Assembly (NCBI RefSeq): GCF_040801785.1
Contig: NZ_CP161805.1
Span: 186,001-250,000 of the forward strand
Length of the DNA: 64,000 nt
From: Sulfitobacter sp. LCG007
GTDB taxonomy: Bacteria > Pseudomonadota > Alphaproteobacteria > Rhodobacterales > Rhodobacteraceae
Direction: 5' to 3'
Positions 16,769-28,100 of the stretch are shown piece after piece. Each line of letters starts with the position of its first letter. Position 1 is the first letter of the stretch. The position numbers were made by a program, and so were the translations under genes. The notes below the pieces were generated by a model, which was given only the letters and a program-made list of their open reading frames with translations, was not told the origin of the DNA and made no database searches.

Positions 16769-17686
16769 TCATTCCGCGATGGCGAATTCCACGATCTGGC
16801 TGCGCTGGACCGGAAGGAAGTTGTCGTCGGCGACCATCGTCAGCCGGATCCGGCCCGCCCTGTCGCGCCATACGGCAAGGCCCTCGAGGTTGCCGTACTC
16901 GTTGAGGCGCGTCTCGAATTCTGTCCGCTCATTGCGCAGGCCCTTCTCGCCGATCAGGAAAGACCGGACGCGACTGCGGAAACCGAAGGGATAGACGTCC
17001 CTCTCGAGCACGTACAGCCTGCCGTCCGGACCGAAATCGGCGCCGACGGGCAGGTATCGCCCCTCGAGCGGAATGTTGAAGGGCTGATCCCATTTGCTGT
17101 CCGGAAGCTTGCGGTAGACGAGACCCTCGGGCGCACCCCTGCCTGACTGTTCGGGAATGGTGTAAAGCGTGCCCTCCGCGTCGATGGCCAGCAGCTCGAG
17201 CGCACCGTTGCGCGAAAGCGCGCGCCAGGCCTTGCTGTAGGACGCCCATCGTCCATCGCTGTCGGTGGTATCGTAGACCATGACCCGCGGGATTCTCTCG
17301 AACGAGATGTAGAGCCTGCCGTCGGGGCCAAGGGCGAGCCCCTCAGAATCCGCGCGCGGTGTGTCGAGCGGGCGCCCGCTGTCGTCCTTCAGCAGCCGCT
17401 CGGACTCAACCGACACCGAGACGAGCGTATCGTCCACATCGCGTTCGAGCTTGCCTGCAACCAGATGGCCCCGGTCCGTCACTGCGTAGAACCCGCGGCC
17501 ATCCCCGGCGATCTCAAGCCCGGAAAAGCCTCCGAACCAGTCGTCAACGCCGGCCCATCGCAGGACGGACACGGGCTGGGCCGGTTGCCGGGCGGCTTCG
17601 ATGGCCGGCGCGGGCGGGTAGTGCCAGACGTAAGCTCCGATACCTGCCGCCGCGACGATCAGCGCGACTCGAGTACGCCAGCGCAT
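16769..17686 (-). CDS. Esterase-like phytase-family beta-propeller protein
   Basis: A 305-residue exported protein with an N-terminal signal or anchor helix (VALIVAAAGIGAYVW at about 7-21). It then resembles the 'esterase-like activity of phytase' family: FSGLEIAGDGRGFYAVTDRG, ADSEGLALGPDGRLYISFER, VGADFGPDGRLYVLERD and GNLEGLAVWRD. The repeated acidic DG-rich turns point to a calcium-binding propeller. The true substrate is unknown for most members. Its start overlaps the end of mepA by 28 nt, so it probably belongs to the MFS-mepA transcript. Confidence 0.82.
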   Translation of the reverse strand: MRWRTRVALIVAAAGIGAYVWHYPPAPAIEAARQPAQPVSVLRWAGVDDWFGGFSGLEIAGDGRGFYAVTDRGHLVAGKLERDVDDTLVSVSVESERLLKDDSGRPLDTPRADSEGLALGPDGRLYISFERIPRVMVYDTTDSDGRWASYSKAWRALSRNGALELLAIDAEGTLYTIPEQSGRGAPEGLVYRKLPDSKWDQPFNIPLEGRYLPVGADFGPDGRLYVLERDVYPFGFRSRVRSFLIGEKGLRNERTEFETRLNEYGNLEGLAVWRDRAGRIRLTMVADDNFLPVQRSQIVEFAIAE

Positions 17687-18591
17687 TGGGCAGGCATCTC
17701 GGCCAGGACGATGTCACGTTTGGGCTTCGGCTTGGGCGCGTTCGGATCCGGCGGCGGCGGATTGAGGATGTTGTTGACCCAGGCCTGTGCATCCGCGCAG
17801 CCGTCGCCCGCAGGCGGGGGCGCCTGGTCCACGCAGCCCCGGGCGCCCTTGGGGCAGTTCAGCCGGACGTGGAAGTGGTAGTCATGTCCGTACCATGGCC
17901 GGACCTTGTTGAGCCAGCTCCGGTCGCCCTTCTCGTCCTTGCACATCTGCACCTTCGCGCCGGCGAAGATGAAGATGCGCGCAACGCGCGGGTCCGAGGC
18001 CGCGGCTTTCAGCAGCGCGTGATGGGCCGGAGTCCAGTACTGGTTGACGTAGGCGCCGCCGGACCGCTGCATCGAGATCGACGAGATGTTCTCGCGCTGC
18101 GTCGCACTGAGACTCAGCGTGTCGGCGGGCCTGAGCCAGATGTCGGCGTCGAGGCCGATCTGGTGGCTCGCATGTCCCGAGCTCATCGGGCCGCCGCGCG
18201 GCTGGCTCATGTCTCCGACGTAGAGCCCTTTCCAGCCCGGAAGCTGCGCCGCCTTCGCGCTCAGCGTCCGTACATAGTCCACTGTTTCGGGGTGCGCCCA
18301 GTTGCGGTTGCGTGACAGGCGCATGGCCTGCCAGGTCGGCCCGGTCTCGGCCAGTTGCATCGACCCGGCGACACATCCCTTGGAATAGCTGCCGTAGGGC
18401 GCGGGCGGTTGCTCGGAGCCGGTCGTCTTCGCGCTGAAAAGCTTCTTTGCCGGCACATTGGCCAACGCGGAACTCGCCCCGATCGTCGGCAGCGCAACAG
18501 TTTCGTCGCCGGTCCGGTCGGACCTATCCCCGCCGCAGGACGCAAGCCCGGCGCTGAGTGTCGCAGCCACCATGAGACGGTACAGGTTCAT
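17659..18591 (-). CDS. mepA: Penicillin-insensitive murein endopeptidase MepA
   Basis: MepA cleaves D-Ala-meso-DAP cross-links in peptidoglycan. The 310-residue product has a lipoprotein signal with lipobox LASC (Cys19). The LAS-family metal site is visible as GHASHQIGLDADIW (His143 to Asp150, spacing of seven) and, near the C terminus, HDYHFHVRL. A Pro-rich tail (PPPPDPNAPKPKPK) follows. The ATG overlaps the stop of the upstream MFS gene (ATGA). E. coli MepA is soluble and periplasmic, so the lipobox here suggests membrane attachment. Confidence 0.93.
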   Translation of the reverse strand: MNLYRLMVAATLSAGLASCGGDRSDRTGDETVALPTIGASSALANVPAKKLFSAKTTGSEQPPAPYGSYSKGCVAGSMQLAETGPTWQAMRLSRNRNWAHPETVDYVRTLSAKAAQLPGWKGLYVGDMSQPRGGPMSSGHASHQIGLDADIWLRPADTLSLSATQRENISSISMQRSGGAYVNQYWTPAHHALLKAAASDPRVARIFIFAGAKVQMCKDEKGDRSWLNKVRPWYGHDYHFHVRLNCPKGARGCVDQAPPPAGDGCADAQAWVNNILNPPPPDPNAPKPKPKRDIVLAEMPAQCAGVLESR

Positions 18592-19964
18592 GCTCGGGCC
18601 TCTCCGCTTGTTTTGACCCATCCTAGCAGAACCAGCCCGGCGATGAACAGTGCGACGACCGGAAGAACGCCTGCCCTCTGGCTGCCGGTCAGGTCCGAGA
18701 CAACGGCGATCGTCGCCGGGGCCAGGAAGGAGGTCGCCTTGCCCGACAGGGCGTAGAGGCCGAAGGCTTCGGTCATGCGCTCGGGATCGCCCTGGAGGGT
18801 GAGCATGGTCCGCGACGATGCCTGCAGCGCGCCGCCCGCCGCACCGATCAGCGCACCGGCAAGATAGAAAAGGACATCCGGCAAACTGGAGCCCTCCGGC
18901 AGGTCCATGCCCAGGGCCGAGGTCCTGGTCAGGGTGACCACCATGATCGACGTCAGGATCAGCAGCACGCAACAGGTACGGATCACCGGAAGGGGCCCCA
19001 CGGCACGGTCGATCCTGCCGCCGACCCAGCAGAACACTGTCCCGCTGATCGCGGCGAGGATGCCGAACACGCCGATGTCCACGATGCTCCATCCCAGTAC
19101 GCCGAGCGCGTAGATGCCGCCGAAGGTGTAGAGCCCGTTGAGGGCGTCGCGGTAGAACATCGACGAGGCCAGATAGGCCAGCAGCGAGGGATTTCGCGGC
19201 AGCCGCCGCAAGGTCGCCGCGAGGTCGGAAAGGCCCTTGACGAAGTGGCCGGAGCCCCGCGGCGCCCGCCGCTCCCCCTCCCGCATCCAGAGGAAGAAGG
19301 GAACCATGAAGACGACATACCAGAGCGCCGTGAAGGGTCCGACGATACGCGTGTCGGCGCCGGTCGTGGGGTCGAGCCCGAAAAGGGGCTTCAACCCCGC
19401 CAACGTCCTTCCCCCCTCTCCCGCCTCGAAGAACACCAGAACAATGACAAGCGCGAGTACGCCCCCCGCATATCCGAAAGCCCAGCCCGACCCCGAGATG
19501 CGGCCGCGCTCGCCCCGGTCGGGGGCCAGATCCGGCAGGTAGGAATTGGTGAAGATCGTCGCGAACTCGGCGCCGAGCAGGCCGAGGCCGAGGAAAAAGA
19601 GTGTCCAGAAGATCGAGAAGGACTGCGGCGCGCTGAACCACAGCCCGCCGGCCCCGGCGACATAGAGGGCGGAAAAGACCCAGATCCAGGGCATCCGGCG
19701 GCCTGAACTGTCGGCGACCGCGCCCAGCACCGGGGCGAGCAGGGCGATCGCCACACCGCCCACGGTCAGGCCATACCCCCATGCGGCCTGCGCCCGGGCG
19801 CGCGCGGCGGCTTCTGAAAGACCGTGCCCGACATAGACCTCGGTCGCGGTCTGGGCGAAGTAGGGGCCGAAGATGAAAGTCAGCAAAAGCGTGTTGTAGG
19901 GTTGGCTGGCCCAGTCGAAGAAGTACCAGCCCCAGATACGCCTGCGCGCCGAAGTCTCCGTCAT
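18588..19964 (-). CDS. MFS permease, Atg22/UMF1-like
   Basis: A 458-residue transporter with about 12 membrane segments. The start WGWYFFDWASQPYNTLLLTF is typical of the Atg22-like (UMF1) branch of the major facilitator superfamily, as are APVLGAVADSSGRRMPWIWV after the second helix and GGALQASSRTML in the second half. Atg22 in yeast exports amino acids from the vacuole; bacterial substrates are largely unknown. It is the first gene of a leftward run with mepA and the phytase-like gene. Confidence 0.88.
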   Translation of the reverse strand: MTETSARRRIWGWYFFDWASQPYNTLLLTFIFGPYFAQTATEVYVGHGLSEAAARARAQAAWGYGLTVGGVAIALLAPVLGAVADSSGRRMPWIWVFSALYVAGAGGLWFSAPQSFSIFWTLFFLGLGLLGAEFATIFTNSYLPDLAPDRGERGRISGSGWAFGYAGGVLALVIVLVFFEAGEGGRTLAGLKPLFGLDPTTGADTRIVGPFTALWYVVFMVPFFLWMREGERRAPRGSGHFVKGLSDLAATLRRLPRNPSLLAYLASSMFYRDALNGLYTFGGIYALGVLGWSIVDIGVFGILAAISGTVFCWVGGRIDRAVGPLPVIRTCCVLLILTSIMVVTLTRTSALGMDLPEGSSLPDVLFYLAGALIGAAGGALQASSRTMLTLQGDPERMTEAFGLYALSGKATSFLAPATIAVVSDLTGSQRAGVLPVVALFIAGLVLLGWVKTSGEARA

Positions 19965-20118
19965 GCCCCGCCCGTCCAGCCGACTTGTTCGCGCGATGGT
20001 AGATCAGCCCGCCCGACCCGGCGCAAGGGCGCAGTCGGCGGCGGGCGCCGCGGCTTCGACCCTTGCCCTTTGAAGGTCCGGTGCTTAACTGGGTCCGGAC
20101 CAAGGAAGGGGCCCGCCG

Positions 20119-20406
20119 ATGCAATCGCTGTTCGAGATCCTGATGTTGCTTCTCAACATCCTGTGGTTCTTCATCATCGCCCATGTGATCATGAGTTGGC
20201 TGATCAATTTCCAGGTGCTGAACATGCGCCAGCCCATCGTCTCGCAGATATGGTACGGTCTCAACCGTCTGCTCGAACCGCTCTACGGTCCGATCCGCAG
20301 GATCCTGCCCCCGATGGGCGGCATCGACCTCGCCCCGCTGGCGGTTTTGATCGGCGTGGCCGTGCTGCGCATCGTCCTCGTGAACAACTACGCGCTTTTC
20401 GTCTAG
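20119..20406 (+). CDS. YggT-family membrane protein
   Basis: A 95-residue protein with two hydrophobic segments. The first is SLFEILMLLLNILWFFIIAH; the second includes APLAVLIGVAVLRIVLVNNY. Between them is the YggT signature VLNMRQPIVSQIWYGLNRLL with EPLYGPIRRILPPMGGIDLA. Members are implicated in osmotic tolerance, cell division or membrane-protein assembly; the exact role is unsettled. AAGGAAGGGG upstream is a good ribosome site. Confidence 0.92.
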   Translation: MQSLFEILMLLLNILWFFIIAHVIMSWLINFQVLNMRQPIVSQIWYGLNRLLEPLYGPIRRILPPMGGIDLAPLAVLIGVAVLRIVLVNNYALFV

Positions 20407-20533
20407 CCCGCCCCCTTTCGCGCATGGGCTGATTTCTTCCGCAAAGCGGCCCCGGCCGCACGGTCCGGGCTTGTTCACGGAATCTTAGTGTGGGAGTCTG
20501 CACCAAACGAGCAGACAGAACACAGGACCTCCC

Positions 20534-22579
<2,046 letters not shown>

Positions 22580-22657
22580 GCGCGCAGCCGCACGGTCGCA
22601 TCGCGGCGATCGCACGGCGGCGCTGTGCGCGGATGCGCGGGATCGTCCGGGGCGCGA

Positions 22658-24982
22658 TCATTGCGCCGCATGCTCCGGCGCGGACTTCAGCGGCGGGGCC
22701 ACGCCGTCGCCCGCGCATTCGAGGATCCTGCCGATGATCTCCGCCTTGCGCAGAGGCTTCGTCATGTAGTGGTCGAGCCCCGCGGAGAGGATGGATTCGT
22801 CGTCGCCCTCCATCGCGTGGGCGGTCAGCGCCACGATGGGCACATGCCCGCCCGTCAGGGATTCCGCGGCCCGGATCGCCATGGTCGCCTGCTTGCCGTC
22901 CATCTTCGGCATCGAGATGTCCATGAAGATCAGGTCCGGCGCGAAGTCGGCGAAAGCCGCGACCGCCTCTTCCCCGTTCGAGGCGAAGCGCAACTCGATG
23001 TCGAGATCCTTTGTCATCTTGCTGAAGACAAGCTGGTTGGTCCGGTTGTCCTCGGCCGCCAGAATGCGCATGGGCCGAAGCTTCCGGGATGTGGCAACAT
23101 CAGCTTTCGCGTCCGGTCCGGACGCCGCCGAAGGGCTGCGGTCGGCCCGTCTGTGAAGGAACACCGGCGGCCGCTCGTCCGCATCGTCCTGCGCGCCGGC
23201 CGAGCCGGTGTGCGCTTTCCGGACAAGCGGATCTGTCTGGTCGCGGGCAGGCATCTGGGCCACGGCCTCGCTGAGGATCTGAAGTCGGTCGATGAGGTCC
23301 TGCCGGAGATAGGGCCGTGGCAGATGCGCCCGGATTCCGTCTTCTTCCTCGGGAACGGCGAGGCGGTTGCGTTCAGTAAGCAGCAGCACCGGGCAGGCGG
23401 GCGAGATGTCCCGAAGCGCACGCTCGTACCCCGCTCCGGGCTGGGTCAGCTCGCGCTCGGCAATCAGGATATCGATGCCGGTTGCCATGCAGTCGCGCGC
23501 CTCATCGGGATCCTCGGGGACAAGTGTCTCGATGCCCAGTTGCCGCAAGTGCTGCGCGAGGGCGTTGCGCCCATGACCCGGCAAGTCCAGCAGCAGCGCC
23601 CGCGATATGCCCGCCGGACGCACGGTTGCGATGACATGGACGTCCTGCGAGAGTGCAAGGGCGATGTCGAAACCGAAGCAGGAACCCTGCCCCTCGGTGG
23701 ACGTGACCGACAGTTCGCCACCCATCATCGCGATCAGCCGGCTGCTGATGGCAAGGCCCAGTCCGGTTCCGTCGAATTTGCGGTTCCGCTCGTTCTCGAC
23801 CTGATTGAAATCTCCGAAGATGTGCTGGATCTTGTCCTGAGGGATCCCGATTCCGGTATCCTCGATCTCGATCCTCAGGCGCCAGGCTGCGCCGATCTCG
23901 ATCGGAGCGCCGCGCACCCTCACCACGATCCCGCCCTCGTTGGTGAACTTGATCGCGTTGCCGACGAGGTTGGCCATCACCTGCCGCAGACGCCCCGGAT
24001 CCGCCAGGAAGCCCACCGGCATCGCCATCTGGTAGTCCAGCGCGATTGCCAGACCCTTTTCGCGGGCGCCGGGTTCAAGCAGCATGACGACCTCGTGCAG
24101 CGAGCGTTCGAGGTCGAAAGGCTCTTCGCGCAACTCCAGCTTTTCCGCCTCGATCTTGGAGTAGTCGAGCACGTCGTTGATGATGACGAGAAGCGCCTCG
24201 CCGGAATTCTTTATCGTTTCGACGTAAAGGCGCTGCTCTTCGGTAAGCGGCGTCTCCGTCAGCACGTCGGCCATGCCGACCACACCGTTCATCGGCGTGC
24301 GTATCTCGTGGCTCATGTTCGCGAGGAAGGCCGATTTCGCCCGGTTCGCGCTTTCGGCGTGCTTTCGTGCCTCGTCAAGCTGTTCCTCGTAGCGCACGGC
24401 CGCCGTGATGTTGAGCCCGAGCGAGACGATGTCGCCGTCCGGCCCGCGCTGGTCGATCAGCTTGATGTACTCCCGGTTCCAGAGGCGGATGGTTATGGGT
24501 TCGGGGTCTGGCTGCTGCATGCGCTCGGTCATCATGTGCCGCCAGTCGGCCGGGCGCATGTCGCCGGGGTTCACGATGCCCTCGTCGGTCATCATCTGCA
24601 GGATGGTGACGTAGTTCACCCCCGGCCGGATCGCTTCCAGACCGTCGAACAGGGCGAGAAAGGCGTTGTTCGCCATGATCAGTTCGAGGTCGGGCGTGTA
24701 GAATGCGAAGCAATCGCTGATGGTCTCGATGGTCTGCCAGAGCCGCCGCTCGACCACCTCGATCTTCTGATGCGCGCTCGAGAGTTCGGACTTCACCCGC
24801 TGGTTCTCGTCCCTGACGATCGCGACCTCCGCGCGCGTCTCGACGATCTCTTCCGACAGGGCCCGCGCATGCAGCCCGAGCTTGCGGTTGGCGGCAAAAA
24901 GCTCGGCCTGCTTGAGTTCAAGCATCCGTTCCGCAGCGAGACGGCCGCGGCGTTCTTCCGCCAGCTTGTTCGCCAGACTCAT
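22658..24982 (-). CDS. Cytoplasmic PAS hybrid histidine kinase with a degenerate and a true receiver
   Basis: A 774-residue hybrid kinase without membrane helices. It has an N-terminal coiled coil (about 1-80), a PAS domain (about 86-195), HisKA with phospho-acceptor His225 in ANMSHEIRTPMNG, and HATPase with NLVGNAIKFTNEGG and DGTGLGLAIS. A receiver-like domain follows (about 455-580) in which the usual Asp position reads ILIAERELTQP, with Glu in place of Asp. An Ala/Asp-rich linker leads to a true receiver near the C terminus with acceptor Asp in LIFMDISMPKMDG. The ATG at 24982 is chosen over a TTG 11 codons upstream. The gene is divergent from the A2M gene. CckA-like architecture is possible but CckA has membrane helices, absent here. 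Confidence 0.9.
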   Translation of the reverse strand: MSLANKLAEERRGRLAAERMLELKQAELFAANRKLGLHARALSEEIVETRAEVAIVRDENQRVKSELSSAHQKIEVVERRLWQTIETISDCFAFYTPDLELIMANNAFLALFDGLEAIRPGVNYVTILQMMTDEGIVNPGDMRPADWRHMMTERMQQPDPEPITIRLWNREYIKLIDQRGPDGDIVSLGLNITAAVRYEEQLDEARKHAESANRAKSAFLANMSHEIRTPMNGVVGMADVLTETPLTEEQRLYVETIKNSGEALLVIINDVLDYSKIEAEKLELREEPFDLERSLHEVVMLLEPGAREKGLAIALDYQMAMPVGFLADPGRLRQVMANLVGNAIKFTNEGGIVVRVRGAPIEIGAAWRLRIEIEDTGIGIPQDKIQHIFGDFNQVENERNRKFDGTGLGLAISSRLIAMMGGELSVTSTEGQGSCFGFDIALALSQDVHVIATVRPAGISRALLLDLPGHGRNALAQHLRQLGIETLVPEDPDEARDCMATGIDILIAERELTQPGAGYERALRDISPACPVLLLTERNRLAVPEEEDGIRAHLPRPYLRQDLIDRLQILSEAVAQMPARDQTDPLVRKAHTGSAGAQDDADERPPVFLHRRADRSPSAASGPDAKADVATSRKLRPMRILAAEDNRTNQLVFSKMTKDLDIELRFASNGEEAVAAFADFAPDLIFMDISMPKMDGKQATMAIRAAESLTGGHVPIVALTAHAMEGDDESILSAGLDHYMTKPLRKAEIIGRILECAGDGVAPPLKSAPEHAAQ

Positions 24983-25052
24983 GCTGCTCGCCGACTCCCT
25001 TTCATGTCCTGTCAACTATCGTGATCCATCGTGAAAATGTGCTTAAGCGCCC

Positions 25053-25064
25053 GTCCCGCGGGAC
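25053..25064. repeat. 12-bp perfect palindrome between the divergent kinase and A2M genes
   Basis: GTCCCGCGGGAC is a perfect 12-bp palindrome in the 152-bp divergent promoter region. It could be an operator but no known regulator consensus is recognised. Confidence 0.3.
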
Positions 25065-25134
25065 TGGCGGCGCTTGCACCACGCGCACCCGGCATGCGAC
25101 GCTTGCGACGACCGCGCCAGGGGAGGACAATCGC

Positions 25135-28100
25135 ATGCGCCTGCTGATTTCAGTGCTTACATTCCTCCTTGCGCCCGTCTTTCCGGTCCTGTCTCAGGTG
25201 GCGGTCCCGCAGGATCGTTTCGTGCTCAGCCGCGACATGGATTTCTACGGAGCGGATCTCACGAACCTCTTCGACACGTCGCTTGAAGCCTGCGAGCGCG
25301 CCTGCGCGGCGCAATCCGCCTGCGTCGCCTTCACCTTCAATACCCGCAACAACGCCTGCTTCCCCAAGAGCGCCGTCAGCGAACGGCAGGTCTATGCCGG
25401 AGCCGTTTCCGGACTTCGGCGCGCGACCGCTCCCGACGTGCTGGCGCAGGCGTCGCAGCGCGCGGATGAGGTCGGCTTTGTCGGGCCGCAGACGCTCGAG
25501 GCGGCAGCAACGCTGGTTCAGCGCAACGCCGATCGTGCGCCTGTCTCCGGCCAGACCCCTTCGGAACTCGCCACGGCCGCCGAAGCGGCGCTGGAGGGCG
25601 GGCGTCAGGCCGAGGCCCTTGGATATCTCCAGCAGGCAATTGCGCTTGGCGACAGCGCGGAGTTCTGGCTGGCGTATTCCGAGCTCGTGCTGCGGTTGCG
25701 GGACGATGTTCCCGACCGGAACACGCTGCGGGACGAGGCTGTGCCGGCGGCGGTCAATGCCTATCTGCGGACCGGCGTTGCCGCGCTTCGCGCCGCGGCG
25801 CTGATGTCGCTCTCCGACGCGCTGCAGGCCCAGGGTCGCGGGCGGGACGCGATTCCGGCGCTCAGGCTCACGCAGGATATCGCGCCCGGCGAGGACGTGG
25901 CGCGGGCACTTGACGACGCGATCGCGAAATTCGGCTTCCGGGTCGTGGACAATTCGGTGGAAAGCGATGCGGCGCGGCCGCGCATCTGCGTCGAGTTCTC
26001 CGAGGCGCTGGCCGGGGCCGGGGTCGACTACGAGCCCTTCCTGCGCCTGGACGAACCGGATCTCGTGGTCGCGACGGAGGACCGGCAGCTCTGCCTTGAC
26101 GGGGTCGCGCATGGCCGGCGCTACGAATTCACGCTGCGTTCGGGCCTGCCGGCGGCGAGCGGCGAAACCCTGAACCGGGATGTCGCGCTGGCCCTCTACG
26201 TCCGCGACCGTTCGCCGTCGGTCCGCTTTCCCGGCCGGGCCTATGTCCTGCCGCGCAGCGGCGATGCGGCTCTGCCGGTCGAGACGGTCAACCTCGACTC
26301 GGTCGAGCTCGCCCTGCGCCGGGTCAGCGACCGCAACCTGCTGCGCGCGATCCAGGACAGCTATTTCGGCCGTCCGCTCAGCGAATACGAGGATACGGCC
26401 TTTGCCACGGAGATTGCCGAGGAGATCTGGACCGGTTCCGGCCAGGTCGGCAACGAGCTGAACGCCGACATGACCACGCGCCTGCCCCTGGGCGACATCC
26501 TGTCGGACCTGCCGGCAGGGATCTACGCGCTCAGCGCACGCGTGCCGGGGGCCGATCCCTACGAGACACCGGGCGCGACGCAGTGGTTCGTCCTGTCCGA
26601 CATCGGCCTGCAGAGCTGGGAGGGGACGGACGGGCTTACCGTCGCGGCGCGCAGCCTCGCGGACGCCTCGGCGCTGGAAGGTGTGGGCCTGACGCTCGTG
26701 TCGCGGGCGAACGCTGTGCTGGCGGAGGCAAGGACCGACGCAGAGGGCTTCGCGCATTTCGAGGCGGGATTCACGCGCGGCGAGGGCGCGTCGGCCCCGG
26801 CCCTGCTGATCGCCGAGCGCGGGGATGAGGACATCGCCTTCCTGTCCCTTGCCGATCCGGCCTTCGACCTCTCCGACCGCGGCGTGGAAGGGCGTCCGCC
26901 GGCGCCGCCCATCGATGCATTCCTCGCCACGGATCGTGGCGCCTACCGCGCGGGCGAGACGGTTCACGCAACGGCTCTGATCCGGGACGACCGGGGAGTG
27001 GCGCTGGACGGGCTTCCCCTGATGGCCGTGCTCAGGCGCCCTGACGGCGTGGAGTACAGCCGTGCCCTGGCCCGCGACGGGGCAGATGGCGGGTATGTCT
27101 TCGCATTGCAGGTCGGCGCGGACGCGCCCCGCGGCGCCTGGCGGCTCGAGCTCTTCGGCGACCTCGACGCAACCGCGCTCGCGAGCGAGCGGGTGCTGGT
27201 CGAGGATTTCCTGCCCGAACGCCTCGACTTCGACATCGCCCTGCCCGAGACGCCGCAGCGCCTTGGCGAGGCTACGCCGATCCGCGTCGAGGCGCGCTAT
27301 CTCTTCGGGGCCCCCGCCGCGGAGCTGCCGGTCGAGGGCGAGCTGCGCCTGCAGGCCAATCGCAGCCTTCCGGCGTTTCCGGGCTATTTCTTCGGCCGCC
27401 ATGACGAACCGTTCTATTCCCGGAGCGCGACCCTTGCGCCGACCCGCACCGATGCCGAGGGACAGGTCGTCATCGAAGCCGTCTGGCCCGAAGCGGGCGC
27501 GGTCGAAGTGCCGCTTGAGGCCGAGATCGTGTTGCGCGTATCGGAGGGCTCGGGCCGTCCGGTCGAGCGCCGCGCGCTGCTGCCGCTGGTGGCCGAAGGC
27601 GCGCTGATCGGGATCCGGCCGCTCTTTGACGACGTGCTGCCGGAAGGCGGTACCGCGGCCTTCGAGCTCGTCTCGACCGGCGATGCGCCCATTCCCGCCC
27701 ACTGGACGCTCAACCGGGTCGAGACCCGCTACCAGTGGTATCAGATGCAGGGCAACTGGAACTGGGAGCCGACGACGAGACGCATCCGAATGGCCGAGGG
27801 CGATGTGACCCTTTCCGGAACTCCGCAGGCGCTCGACCTGCCAACCGAGTGGGGCGGGTACGAACTCATCGTCGAGCGCGCCGACGGCAGCTACACGGTG
27901 TCTTCGCAGGGCTTCTCGTCGGGCTGGTACGGCGGAGCGGACAGCAGCGCAACGCCCGACCGGCTGGACATGTCGCTCGACTCCGAGACCTACGCGCCCG
28001 GAGACACCGCCCGCCTTCGGATCGTCACGGAAGCGGCGGGAACGGCGATGGTCATGGTCCTGTCGAACCGCCTGATTGCGCGCCAGGTGGTCGAGGTCGC

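Noticed and set aside
18592-20478. Long N-terminal extension of the mepA frame across the MFS gene and beyond.
   Set aside because: The in-frame translation upstream of Met (18591) is low-complexity antisense/alternate-frame sequence; the lipoprotein signal peptide begins exactly at ATG 18591.
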